A DNA stretch of 64,000 bases from Pseudorhizobium banfieldiae (GCF_000967425.1 NZ_FO082820.1:868001-932000); one strand, 5' to 3'; positions 27,999 to 35,717 are shown, counted from the stretch's first letter. Made by a program: numbers and translations. The notes: generated from the letters alone by a model not told the origin.

Positions 27999-28112
27999 GC
28001 CGTGCCCGCCTTTCGTTTCCGGGCGGGCATTTAGGGCGGGGCTGGGGGAGGGGGTAGTGGGGTGAGGATGGATGGTGCTCCTTATAAAATCACCGTGATA
28101 GGAATTTAATCC

Positions 28113-28141
28113 TTGACGGCGTCACGGTCGTCTGGTAGGGT
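28113..28141 (+). promoter_or_regulatory. Sigma-70-type promoter of a candidate small RNA
   Basis: TTGACG (28113-28118), 17-bp spacer, TAGGGT (28136-28141). The predicted start near 28148 is followed by a terminator hairpin at 28205-28233 and no reading frame. Confidence 0.5.
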
Positions 28142-28147
28142 TCAGGC

Positions 28148-28233
28148 ATAGTCGAAGATCTGTAGCCGGCCGGCAGCCGAGTTGCAGGCCTTCCAGTCAA
28201 AGCTGGCCCGGCCCCCTGCGCCGGGCCTTTTTT
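28148..28233 (+). ncRNA. Candidate ~86-nt small RNA at the left edge of the GTA cluster
   Basis: The interval between glsA and the small terminase gene (27999-28311) holds no credible gene, but it holds a promoter-like pair (28113-28141) and, about 90 nt on, a strong intrinsic terminator: GGCCCGG, nine-base loop, CCGGGCC, then six T. A smaller hairpin GCCGGCCGGC lies inside. It could be an sRNA or the leader/attenuator of the GTA operon, since the next gene starts 79 bases past the U-tract. No known family was recognised. Confidence 0.45.
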
Positions 28234-28311
28234 CGTTCAGACGCCGGATGCCTCTGTCGCCGGAGCTTTTTTCGGGCTCGCCGGGCGCCGGCGCGTGGCT
28301 GGAGATTTGCC

Positions 28312-28926
28312 GTGGATCATGCCGATCAACCCGAAGCCTTCGATCCGCTGGCGGTGGACCTTGCGCTGTTTGGCTGCTGGGAGGCCGCACCCGCCTATCG
28401 CGACGCGCTGCCGGAAGGCGATGTGCTGGCCGGGGATGTGCGGGCACTGGTGCTTGAAACGAAGTCCGCGGAGGGGGTGCTGGTTTCCGCGGCCGAAGAG
28501 CTGCGGCGGCTTCTGAACGAGATGACCGTGGAGATGCGCGGCCAGTTCGACGCCTTCCGCAAGATGCGGATCGCGGCCGAGGGCCTGCTTGCCGGTGGCG
28601 ACGAGACGGCGGGAAAGCTTGCCCGCGCCGACATCAAGGCCGCGACCGACGCCATGTCGCTGATCGTCCGGACCTTGGAAAAGGTCGACAGCCTGCAGCG
28701 CCAGCTTGCCCGTGACCGCGAGGACGAGGCTGAGCGCGCGGCGGAGGCAAGCGGATATGGGGAGGCGAAGGAACGGCTCCTGAAACTGATCGAGGTGAAG
28801 GCGCGTGAACAAGCGGCCCTACTATACCGGGACTGGCAGCGTGACCGTCCTCCGGATGACCTCGACGCCCTTGTTGCCAGAGCCGAACGTCATTCAGGCG
28901 AGCCGGACGAGGCGCCGCCAGGATGA
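28312..28926 (+). CDS. GTA gp1-position protein, putative small terminase subunit
   Basis: 204 residues from a GTG start. It is predominantly helical, with a long heptad-like middle (AAEELRRLLNEMTVEMRGQ, then AIKAATDAMSLIVRTLEKVDS-type) and an acidic/Pro tail. Position directly before the large terminase, size and helical content fit the small terminase subunit that recognises DNA for packaging in GTAs; there is no sequence motif that proves it. Its 3' end overlaps the open frame of the large terminase. Confidence 0.6.
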   Translation: MDHADQPEAFDPLAVDLALFGCWEAAPAYRDALPEGDVLAGDVRALVLETKSAEGVLVSAAEELRRLLNEMTVEMRGQFDAFRKMRIAAEGLLAGGDETAGKLARADIKAATDAMSLIVRTLEKVDSLQRQLARDREDEAERAAEASGYGEAKERLLKLIEVKAREQAALLYRDWQRDRPPDDLDALVARAERHSGEPDEAPPG

Positions 28927-30385
28927 CAGGCTGGCGAAACTTGCAGAGCGGCGGCGGCAAAAACTGGCGGAACGCCATGAACGCCGAATGGCGGAGGTCG
29001 ATCGCGTGCATGAGAGGGACTGCGCCAGCACGACACGCGTTCTCGACCGAGCAGGAAGCCACCTGACGCCAGTCAATGAAACAGTCTCCCGCGCCGCCGA
29101 CGCGGCGCTGCTGGATCCCTGTAACAGGCACAGGGATGACGGAGACCTGGAAGTTCACATCGGTCGGTTCGAGCGTGACTGGGGTGTCACGGGCCGCGAC
29201 GAACAGAAGCCGCCCGATGGCGACTGGCGGACATGGCTGGTCATGGGCGGGCGCGGCTCGGGCAAGACGAGAGCCGGGGCGGAATGGGTGCAGGCGCTGG
29301 TCGCGGCAGAGGGTGAGCGATCGGAGCTTCGGATTGCGCTGGTGGCGGAAACGCTGGGCGAGGCGCGCGAGGTAATGGTGGACGGGGTTTCCGGCATCTG
29401 CCGGATCGCTCGCGGGAGCAAACGACCGGAGTTCGAGATCTCGCGGCGGCGGATTGTCTGGCCGAACGGCGCGGTGGCGCAGATCTTCTCATCGGAGGAT
29501 CCGGAGAGCCTGCGGGGGCCGCAGTTTCATTACGCCTGGTGCGACGAGCTGGCGAAGTGGAAGCATGCGGAGGAGACCTTCGACATGCTGCAGTTCGGCC
29601 TGAGGCTCGGCCGCGACCCGCGGCAACTGGTGACGACGACGCCGCGGCCGGTGCCGCTCCTGAAACGGCTGATGGCGGACGCCGGCACGCGGCTGGTGCG
29701 GATCGCGACCAGGGACAATGCCGAGAACCTGGCGCCCGGCTTCCTCGTCGAGCTGCAGAAGCGCTACGGCGGCACAAGGCTCGGGCGGCAGGAGATCGAC
29801 GGCGAACTGATCGAGGATCGCAAGGACGCGCTGTGGAAGCGCGCCGAGATCGAGGCCTGCACGGTGAGGGTGGCGGAGGCGCTGCGGCGGATCGTCGTGG
29901 CGGTCGATCCGCCTTCCGGTTCCGGCGAGCATTCCTGCTGCGGCATTGTCGTGGCGGGTCTCGACGCGGGCGGCCGGGCGGTGGTGCTGGCGGATTGTTC
30001 CGTGGAGGGCATGACGCCGGCCGGCTGGGCGAAGGCCGTGGCCAATACCTACCGGCGGTTTGCCGCCGACCGGATCGTTGCCGAGGTGAACCAGGGCGGC
30101 GAGATGGTGGCGGCGATGCTGAGAAGCGTCGACGTGTCGCTACCGCTGACGCTGGTTCGGGCAACGCGCGGCAAATACCTGCGCGCCGAGCCGGTCGCGG
30201 CCCTCTACGAGCAGCGGCGGGTGGTGCATGCGGGGCGGTTCGTGGAACTGGAAGACCAGATGTGTGATTTCGGGCCGGAGGGCTTGTCCTCGGGCCGCTC
30301 GCCCGACCGGCTGGACGCGCTGGTCTGGGCGCTCACGGCTCTCCTGATCGAGGGGCAGGGAGAGCCGCGGGTGCGGGGAATCTAG
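28805..30385 (+). CDS. GTA/phage large terminase subunit
   Basis: A motor ATPase-nuclease that packages DNA into heads. Walker A is GGRGSGKTRAG (about residues 152-162), Walker B and the adenine region follow (FHYAWCDELAKW), and the nuclease domain shows VAVDPPSGSG and SPDRLDALVWAL. The frame is open from a GTG at 28805, but the first ~130 residues do not look like other GTA terminases: they overlap the previous gene and include LDPCNRHRDDG, which is the translation of a short inverted-repeat element at 29115-29137. The true start is uncertain. The core from about residue 140 onward is intact. Confidence 0.88.
   Translation: MNKRPYYTGTGSVTVLRMTSTPLLPEPNVIQASRTRRRQDDRLAKLAERRRQKLAERHERRMAEVDRVHERDCASTTRVLDRAGSHLTPVNETVSRAADAALLDPCNRHRDDGDLEVHIGRFERDWGVTGRDEQKPPDGDWRTWLVMGGRGSGKTRAGAEWVQALVAAEGERSELRIALVAETLGEAREVMVDGVSGICRIARGSKRPEFEISRRRIVWPNGAVAQIFSSEDPESLRGPQFHYAWCDELAKWKHAEETFDMLQFGLRLGRDPRQLVTTTPRPVPLLKRLMADAGTRLVRIATRDNAENLAPGFLVELQKRYGGTRLGRQEIDGELIEDRKDALWKRAEIEACTVRVAEALRRIVVAVDPPSGSGEHSCCGIVVAGLDAGGRAVVLADCSVEGMTPAGWAKAVANTYRRFAADRIVAEVNQGGEMVAAMLRSVDVSLPLTLVRATRGKYLRAEPVAALYEQRRVVHAGRFVELEDQMCDFGPEGLSSGRSPDRLDALVWALTALLIEGQGEPRVRGI
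29115..29137. repeat. Short palindromic repeat inside the terminase N-terminus
   Basis: ATCCCTGT-AACAGGC-ACAGGGAT, an 8-bp inverted repeat flanked by GG and GACGG. Sequences of the form GGATCCCTGT...ACAGGGATGACGG resemble dispersed rhizobial intergenic repeats (from memory, not searched). Here it is translated in frame within the large terminase reading frame. Confidence 0.5.
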
Positions 30386-30386
30386 A

Positions 30387-30527
30387 TTATTCGGCTGCCT
30401 GCAGGCGCGGCTGCGGAGCCGCGTTCTCGCGCATCTGGCGCCATTCGGATTCAAGACGATCGAGAACGTGCTGGGGAATCGGCTGCTGCTTGGGCTGCGG
30501 GGCCGGGGCTTGCGGGTTCATCATCAT
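30387..30527 (-). CDS. 46-residue Pro/Gln-rich protein encoded antisense within the GTA cluster
   Basis: On the reverse strand an ATG triplet (30527, 30524, 30521) opens a 46-codon frame ending TAA at 30387, two bases beyond the terminase stop. The start region MMMNPQAPAPQPKQQPIPQ is Pro/Gln-rich and is followed by an amphipathic helix (HVLDRLESEWRQMRENA). GGAGAG precedes the ATGs, and a full-consensus EcfG promoter lies upstream at 30555-30579. Both elements point away from the GTA operon, so this is probably a separate stress-regulated gene. No family recognised. Confidence 0.6.
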   Translation of the reverse strand: MMMNPQAPAPQPKQQPIPQHVLDRLESEWRQMRENAAPQPRLQAAE

Positions 30528-30554
30528 GATCTCTCCATCTCAAAGGCCGACCAA

Positions 30555-30579
30555 AACGTCCTGTGGCACCGTTGGTTCC
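30555..30579 (-). promoter_or_regulatory. EcfG-type promoter of the antisense 46-codon gene
   Basis: On the reverse strand GGAAC (30579-30575), 16 bp, CGTT (30558-30555), an exact match to the general-stress consensus, 28 bp before the first ATG of the small gene. Confidence 0.6.
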
Positions 30580-30682
30580 ACAAGATGAAGGAATTGTAAA
30601 TCAGCGTCTAACCACTTCAAACGATTTAGTTTTTCTAAACCGATTGAAAGATCGCCGAATTTCTCCAGCGGAGTTAACAGCC

Positions 30683-31315
30683 ATGGTTTCCAGGGCCATC
30701 GACCGCCCGTCCTTCTTCGCGCGGGCGCGGCAGAAGCCGTTCCGCGGTCGCCTGACGCAGAGGCAGGTCGAGGGGCTCTCCGCCATCCTCGACGGTTGGT
30801 GCGCCCGCACCGGCGACGATGGCGCAGAGGCCGGCCGGCGGGAACTCGCCTATGTGCTGGCGACCGCCTTCCACGAGACGGCGGCGACCATGCAGCCGGT
30901 GCGCGAGACGCTGGCGCGGACGGATGCGGAGGCGATCCGTCGGCTGGATGCCGCCTTCGCCGCCGGGCGGCTGGGCTCGGTCAGGACGCCCTACTGGCGG
31001 CGCGACGGCGAGGGCAAATGCTGGCTCGGCCGCGGCCTGGTGCAGCTCACCCATCGGAAGAACTACGAGGTGATGTCGGAGGTGACGGGGGTGGACCTCG
31101 TCGCCGATCCGGGCCGGCCGATGGAGATGGACGTGTCTGTGGCGATCCTGATCGAGGGCATGCGCCGCGGCAGCTTCACTGGGCACCGGCTGGAGGACTA
31201 TCTCGGGCCAGACCGCGAGGACTGGCTGGGCGCGCGCAAGATCATCAACGGCCGCGACCGGGCGGACCTGGTGGCGGGGCATGCCCGGGAGTTCGCGCGG
31301 GCACTGGGCTGTTGA
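30683..31315 (+). CDS. GH19-type endolysin (peptidoglycan/chitin hydrolase)
   Basis: About 210 residues of glycoside hydrolase family 19. The sequence runs FRGRLTQRQVEGLSAILDGW, AYVLATAFHETAATMQPVRE (catalytic Glu in FHE), YWRRDGEGKCWLGRGLVQLTH and ARKIINGRDRADLVAGHA, the usual order for phage muramidase-like GH19 enzymes. It probably opens the cell wall for particle release. I start it at 30683 (MVSRAIDRPSFF) with GGAG nine bases upstream; the frame is open from 30563. Its place between terminase and portal is not standard for RcGTA-type clusters. Confidence 0.85.
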   Translation: MVSRAIDRPSFFARARQKPFRGRLTQRQVEGLSAILDGWCARTGDDGAEAGRRELAYVLATAFHETAATMQPVRETLARTDAEAIRRLDAAFAAGRLGSVRTPYWRRDGEGKCWLGRGLVQLTHRKNYEVMSEVTGVDLVADPGRPMEMDVSVAILIEGMRRGSFTGHRLEDYLGPDREDWLGARKIINGRDRADLVAGHAREFARALGC

Positions 31316-31348
31316 TGGTATCTAGCGCATATGCTATGAACTGCATCA

Positions 31349-31636
31349 ATGGCGCCGGCAAGATTGATCCTCGACCGCAAGCTGCTTCTCGATGACGGCC
31401 GGATCATCCAGATCCGGATCTGGCGACTTCCCGAGGCGGATGCCGAGCGGCCTCACGGTCTGAAGTACTCGCTTTTCTTCGGCCGGGCCGGGGAACGGAT
31501 CATCGGCTACGACAACGAGAAGGGCAAAGGCGACCACCGGCACCACCGCAGCCGGGAGGAACCCTACCGGTTCTCGAGCCTTGAGCAGTTGATCCGCGAC
31601 TTCGAGAACGATGTCGAACGGGAGATGATGGGATGA
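31349..31636 (+). CDS. tumE: TumE-type toxin (DUF6516)
   Basis: A 95-residue protein with the DUF6516 pattern: LILDRKLLLDDGRIIQIRIW, KYSLFFGRAGERIIGYDNEKGKGDHRH, and YRFSSLEQLIRDFENDV. The charged GYDNEKGKGDHRH block is the family hallmark and presumably the active site. It overlaps the next gene by ATGA, the toxin-first, coupled arrangement of TumE/TumA-type toxin-antitoxin pairs. Inserted between endolysin and portal genes of the GTA. The 33 bp upstream are AT-rich with a GCATATGC palindrome that could be the autoregulatory site. Confidence 0.82.
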   Translation: MAPARLILDRKLLLDDGRIIQIRIWRLPEADAERPHGLKYSLFFGRAGERIIGYDNEKGKGDHRHHRSREEPYRFSSLEQLIRDFENDVEREMMG

Positions 31637-31995
31637 ATGAAGTTCGGCTGCATGTGACGGGCATCGGAAACTTTTTCGACGAAGCGGCGAAGGCGGCTCG
31701 CGAGATCGACCGTGGCGATCTCGGAGAACAGCCGGCGGAAGTTGCGTTCCAGACCATGGACCTGCTGCTGAAGGTGCTGACGCCGAACCGGTGGCGGCTT
31801 CTGCGTGCGCTGAAGGTCGGGGGACCGACATCCATCCGGCAGTTGTCGCAGAAGCTTGGTCGCGATTATCGTGGGGTACACGCCGATGTCTCGGCGCTGC
31901 TTGAGTTCGGCCTGATCGTCCGCGATCGCGCAGGTCGGATCTCCGTCTGCTGGGACCGGATTATCGCCGAAATGGACTTGAACCAGACAGCCTGA
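31633..31995 (+). CDS. tumA: TumA-type HTH antitoxin
   Basis: 120 residues. The C-terminal half is a winged helix-turn-helix: LKVLTPNRWRLLRALKVGGP, SIRQLSQKLGRDYRGVHADVSALLEFGLIVRDRAGRISV. The N-terminal third (about residues 1-40) is probably the toxin-neutralising region. Coupled to tumE by a four-base overlap. The HTH proteins that accompany DUF6516 toxins have this form; it should repress its own promoter and bind the toxin. Confidence 0.8.
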   Translation: MNEVRLHVTGIGNFFDEAAKAAREIDRGDLGEQPAEVAFQTMDLLLKVLTPNRWRLLRALKVGGPTSIRQLSQKLGRDYRGVHADVSALLEFGLIVRDRAGRISVCWDRIIAEMDLNQTA

Positions 31996-32075
31996 GGGTC
32001 GGCAGGCAACCACCCGGCCAGGAACCTGTTCGCCATTGCCTTGTTGGACGCGCGACGTTCATCGGGGACCAGTGC

Positions 32076-32690
32076 ATGTGGACATGGCTCAGCGAGAATT
32101 ACGGGGTGGTTTCGGCAGTGGCGAGCGTTGCGACGCTCGGGGTCTGGGTAGCCTATCTGCAGCTCTTCTACATGAGCTACCGGCACCAGCTGCGGCCGAA
32201 GATACTGATCACGCGCGGTGGCGGCCACAAGCTTTCCGCCCGCTGCATGCTGACCAACATGAGCCCGGAGATCGTCTTCATCCAGGGCCTGCTCGTCAGG
32301 CTCGCCTTCGACGACAGGGAGCTTTTCTGCTCGCTGAGCGACATCGAGAAGGTGGCGAACCAGGGCCGCGACCCGCGCAGTGAGCTGTTTCAGGGACCGC
32401 TGTCGAGCGGCGAATATCTCGACCTGGGTTCGTTTGAGGACCTGGCGACAGCGGCGATGGAGAATTGCGTTCCACCGACGGGGATCGACGACCTGCGCGA
32501 GCTGGGCGTAACTGCCGTCGGGATCTATCCCTGGCACGAGCAGATGGTGGCGGCGGAGCGGAGCTTCACGGTGCGCCACGAGCATGGCCGGCGCGCACTG
32601 GTTTCCGACAAGCCGACGGCGCGGCAGATCCGCTCGCAGCGCGAATTGCGGCGGATCGAGCGGATCATGTGGGAAAAGGCACAGGATTGA
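32076..32690 (+). CDS. Hypothetical single-pass membrane protein between tumA and portal
   Basis: 204 residues with one N-terminal membrane helix (VVSAVASVATLGVWVAYLQLFYM) followed by a soluble beta-rich domain (KILITRGGGHKLSARCMLTNMSP, GIYPWHEQMVAAERSF) and a basic C-terminal helix (RQIRSQRELRRIERIMWEK). I do not recognise a family; similar 'YLQLFYMSYRHQLRPKI' membrane-anchored proteins occur as orphans in rhizobia. It is probably cargo rather than a virion gene, because RcGTA-type clusters have no counterpart here. Confidence 0.6.
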   Translation: MWTWLSENYGVVSAVASVATLGVWVAYLQLFYMSYRHQLRPKILITRGGGHKLSARCMLTNMSPEIVFIQGLLVRLAFDDRELFCSLSDIEKVANQGRDPRSELFQGPLSSGEYLDLGSFEDLATAAMENCVPPTGIDDLRELGVTAVGIYPWHEQMVAAERSFTVRHEHGRRALVSDKPTARQIRSQRELRRIERIMWEKAQD

Positions 32691-32771
32691 GGGAGCCGCA
32701 GGCAGGCCAGGCGTGAGCGGGGCCGCGATTGCAAGCCTCCGCTGGCGGATAGGGACAAGGGACAAAGCAAG

Positions 32772-33947
32772 ATGAGCTTTCAATTCAGGCTGCCGTGGCG
32801 AGGCCCCGGCAGGAGAGAACCTGTGGCCGGCGCACCGGTTGTCGAAGCCAAGGCGGCGACTGCCTTTGCACTGGTCGCTGGCGAGGGGATCGCCCACTGG
32901 TCCGGCCGCTCCTATGGCGGGCTGGCACGGGCGGGCTTCATGAGGAACCCGGTGGCGCATCGGGCCGTGCGGCTGGTGGCCGAGGCGGCGGCCTCGGTGC
33001 CGTGGCTTGCCTACGAGGGCGAGGCAGAGGTGAGCGCGCATCCGGCCCTGGCGCTGCTCTCGCAGCCAAACGGGCGCCAGGCCGGGCCGGACTTCTTCGA
33101 GGTTCTCTACGGCCACCTGATGCTCTCCGGCAATGCCTATGTGGAACCGCTGGTGCTGGGGGACGCTCTGCGGGAACTGCATCTGTTGCGGCCGGACCGG
33201 GTGAGCGTGGTGGAGGGCCGCGACGGCTGGATCACCGCCTATGACTACCGGGCGGGCAATGTGAGCCGTCGACTGCCGGTGGAGAGCGAGGGGCGGCTTT
33301 CGCTCCTGCACCTGAAACTCTTCCATCCGCTCGACGACCACCTTGGCTTTCCGCCGCTGGCAGCGGCCGGTGCGGCGCTCGACCTCCACAATGCGGCGGG
33401 CGAATGGAACAAGGCGCTGCTCGACAATTCCGCCCGACCCTCCGGAGCGCTGGTCTACCAGCCGAAGGAGGGCGGCAATCTCTCCGCCGACCAGTACGAG
33501 CGGCTGAAGGCCGAGCTGGAAAGCGGCTATGCCGGCGCCGTCAATGCAGGGCGGCCGCTGCTGCTCGAAGGCGGGCTGGACTGGAAATCGATGGGATTGT
33601 CGCCAAAGGACATGGACTTCATTGAGGCGAAGAACGCCGCCGCCCGCGACATTGCGCTGTCGCTCGGCGTGCCGCCGATGCTGATGGGCATTCCGGGTGA
33701 CAATACCTATGCGAACTACCAGGAAGCGAACCGTGCCTTCTACCGGCTGACGGTGGTGCCGCTCCTGACGCGGACGGCGGCGAGCTTTTCCGCCTGGTTG
33801 TCGGAAGCCTATGGCGAGGCGCTGCGGCTGGAGCCCGACCTCGACTGCATCGCCGGGCTTTCGGCCGAACGCGATGCGCTCTGGGCAAGGGTGGGGGCGG
33901 CGGAGTTCTTGACGGAGGAGGAGAAACGGCAGGCGGTGGGGTATTGA
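32772..33947 (+). CDS. Phage/GTA portal protein (HK97 family)
   Basis: A 391-residue HK97-type portal, the dodecameric ring through which DNA enters the head. Seen: MRNPVAHRAVRLVAEAAASV, LMLSGNAYVEPL, LRPDRVSVVEGRDGWITAY, the clip/stem region, and LSLGVPPMLMGIPGDNTYANYQEANRAFYRLTVVPLL, which is highly typical. Length is usual. GTA gp3 equivalent. The next virion gene (DUF6107) starts 1.8 kb downstream because of the inserted hicA-hicB-secB-like block. Confidence 0.93.
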   Translation: MSFQFRLPWRGPGRREPVAGAPVVEAKAATAFALVAGEGIAHWSGRSYGGLARAGFMRNPVAHRAVRLVAEAAASVPWLAYEGEAEVSAHPALALLSQPNGRQAGPDFFEVLYGHLMLSGNAYVEPLVLGDALRELHLLRPDRVSVVEGRDGWITAYDYRAGNVSRRLPVESEGRLSLLHLKLFHPLDDHLGFPPLAAAGAALDLHNAAGEWNKALLDNSARPSGALVYQPKEGGNLSADQYERLKAELESGYAGAVNAGRPLLLEGGLDWKSMGLSPKDMDFIEAKNAAARDIALSLGVPPMLMGIPGDNTYANYQEANRAFYRLTVVPLLTRTAASFSAWLSEAYGEALRLEPDLDCIAGLSAERDALWARVGAAEFLTEEEKRQAVGY

Positions 33948-34182
33948 GGGCGGGTTGCCGGAACCGGGGGCGTCGCCTCGGGCTCTTCATGCCCGGCAGT
34001 CGAAGACCACAATTTTTACTTGCGTCAGCGTAGCGGGTTCTGCTTTGCTCGTATGGATGAGGCCGCCTCACTTTGAGCTTTAACTTGCCTGAAACTTTTG
34101 CTTCCGATGATCGTTGGATGCGTGCGACTATTTTTCAGTTGCATGCGGCCGCGTGTCGTGGAATAGGCATGAGAAAGTCTTC

Positions 34183-34434
34183 ATGTCGAAGCTAGACAGG
34201 CTGATCCAAGAGTTCAGGCAATGCAGAGGGCCGTTCCCCTATAAGGAGCTTGTTCGTCTGCTAGTCGGGCTCGGCTATACCGAGAGAGCCACCGGTGGAG
34301 GATCCAGAAGACGTTTCATGAACAGTGTTACTGGTCATATCATTCGTCTTCATGAGCCTCACCCGGGTACTGAGGTCAAGTTCTACGTCGTAAAAGACGT
34401 GCGCAACTCGCTGATCGAGCAGGGGTTAATATGA
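34183..34434 (+). CDS. hicA: HicA-type toxin
   Basis: An 83-residue YcfA/HicA-like double-stranded-RNA-binding-fold mRNA interferase. The pattern LLVGLGYTERATGGGSRRRFMN, then HIIRLHEPHPG-EVKFYVVKDVRNSLIEQGLI matches the HicA subgroup with GSRxRF in place of the GSHxxF active-site His; catalysis may differ or use the later His residues. ATG at 34183 is preferred (MSKLDRLIQEF); the frame is open from 34114. Codon use is AT-richer than in flanking virion genes. It overlaps hicB by four bases. Confidence 0.8.
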   Translation: MSKLDRLIQEFRQCRGPFPYKELVRLLVGLGYTERATGGGSRRRFMNSVTGHIIRLHEPHPGTEVKFYVVKDVRNSLIEQGLI

Positions 34435-34979
34435 GAACAATTAGCTACAAGGGCTACCAAGCATCAGTTGAATACGAAGACGGTTCGCTGTTCGTAAAGG
34501 TTCTCCATATTGATGACGTGCTCATCGGGGAGTGCGACGCGGCATCAGAAGCACCGAGGGTACTTAAGGACCTTGTAGAAGGGTATCTCCAGGATTGTGC
34601 CGAACTTGGGAGGCAGCCGACAAAACCCTTTAAAGGCTCGTTCAATGTCCGAATGACACCCGAGATGCATCGAATGATCGCCATGGATGCAGCTAGTCGC
34701 GGGATGTCACTCAACGCGTGGATATCTGAAGCCGCAACGGAAAAACTGGAATGCGAGCGCTGGGGTACGCGAATCGACGGCGTTGTATTCCAGAGCCAAG
34801 AAAAGCTTCAGCGATGGGTAAGCTCCCAGGTTGTGCGACTCTCGAATTACCACTGGCAGGCGTCGCTTCATTTATCGAGCGGGAAGAGGAGTGCGCTGGA
34901 CGAGAAGACAGAGCACGATCGACCTGCACTCAGCATGATGCGAGCCTTCAAAGCGCAACGGACACATTATCATGGCTGA
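34431..34979 (+). CDS. hicB: HicB-type antitoxin with RHH domain and C-terminal extension
   Basis: 182 residues. The N-terminal HicB fold (GYQASVEYEDGSLFVKVLHIDD, about residues 7-28, then a helix to 60) is followed by a ribbon-helix-helix DNA-binding motif FNVRMTPEMHRMIAMDAASRGMSLNAWISEAA (about 71-102). About 75 residues remain beyond the RHH, much more than in ordinary HicB (total usually 110-150). In SecB-linked toxin-antitoxin systems such an extension is the chaperone-addiction segment; here that is inference from the SecB-like gene that overlaps its 3' end by eight bases. Confidence 0.8.
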   Translation: MRTISYKGYQASVEYEDGSLFVKVLHIDDVLIGECDAASEAPRVLKDLVEGYLQDCAELGRQPTKPFKGSFNVRMTPEMHRMIAMDAASRGMSLNAWISEAATEKLECERWGTRIDGVVFQSQEKLQRWVSSQVVRLSNYHWQASLHLSSGKRSALDEKTEHDRPALSMMRAFKAQRTHYHG

Positions 34980-35433
34980 GGACACGCAGCCCTCTCAAAG
35001 ATCTCAAGTTATTGCGCTCTCGGTCATTGATGTCGACATCCTTTTCTCCGTCGGGGCAATGGCCGACGAAAGCGAGTTCTCCTTCGATGTTGAGATCACT
35101 CGCCCGGAGCCAGTTGAAGAGGGGATCTTCGCGTTCCAAGCCAACCTTCAAGTTATAAAGAGAAAGGAAGGCGAGACGTCTGAAGCTGCTGGCTTCAAAG
35201 CCAAATATTGGTGTGGCTTCCAACTGGAGGCGGAAGACGACGCTACGGAGATCGCTTCGCAGTTTGCATCGACGACAATTTGGGCAGCATTCTCAAATCT
35301 TTTCGCAGTAGTGAAAAATCAGATGGGCGTCTACTTCCCACAACTGCCGCCTGCTCCAGGTAAGATCAAGGCAATTGATCAACCGACAGACTATTCTGGC
35401 AAGCTTGATGACGGCGGATTGCTGGACGATTGA
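34972..35433 (+). CDS. SecB-like chaperone of a toxin-antitoxin-chaperone module
   Basis: A 153-residue protein, close to SecB length (about 150-160). After a short N-terminus come beta-strand-like segments (FSFDVEITRPEPV, GIFAFQANLQVIKRK) and a helix with IWAAFSNLFAVVKNQMGVYFPQLPPAPGKI, which corresponds to SecB's LFPYAR...FPQLNLAPVNF region. It is not the housekeeping secB, which is very different in sequence. Position immediately after hicB (overlapping start) supports a HicA-HicB-SecB TAC module in which the chaperone stabilises the antitoxin. Assignment is by pattern only. Confidence 0.6.
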   Translation: MAEDTQPSQRSQVIALSVIDVDILFSVGAMADESEFSFDVEITRPEPVEEGIFAFQANLQVIKRKEGETSEAAGFKAKYWCGFQLEAEDDATEIASQFASTTIWAAFSNLFAVVKNQMGVYFPQLPPAPGKIKAIDQPTDYSGKLDDGGLLDD

Positions 35434-35717
35434 TGCGCGTTTTAGGGCGTGCGACGGCCGAGGCATCGAACTGATCACACGCTTACGGTCAAAAGAGCGA
35501 GGCGGTGAGAGCACGGTAAATCCTGAAAAATCGGAACGCATCCTCGTTCATCGCCTTCTGAATGAACGGGCTTATCCATCACGTGAAGAACCGGAATCGC
35601 TGCACGAACATCCCGGGCCAACCGATTCAAATGAATAGGCAATCGGATGCCGGAGCGGCGGGGCGGTGATCGCCGGCCGCTGGTCCATGCGTTCATCCTA
35701 ATCAAGGAAGATTAACA
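35434..35717. other. Interval between the SecB-like gene and DUF6107
   Basis: 284 bp with no credible gene; an 87-codon frame at 35375-35638 has no ribosome site and random composition. A GC-rich inverted repeat (GCGGC...GCCGC) around 35655-35682 may end the cargo operon. The virion gene following has AAGGAAG before its ATG. Confidence 0.45.

Noticed and set aside
31866..33389. A 507-codon leftward frame opposite the portal region
   Set aside because: It crosses three genes of the other strand without any motif.
35375..35638. An 87-codon frame after the SecB-like gene
   Set aside because: No ribosome site, random composition, overlaps the end of the upstream gene.
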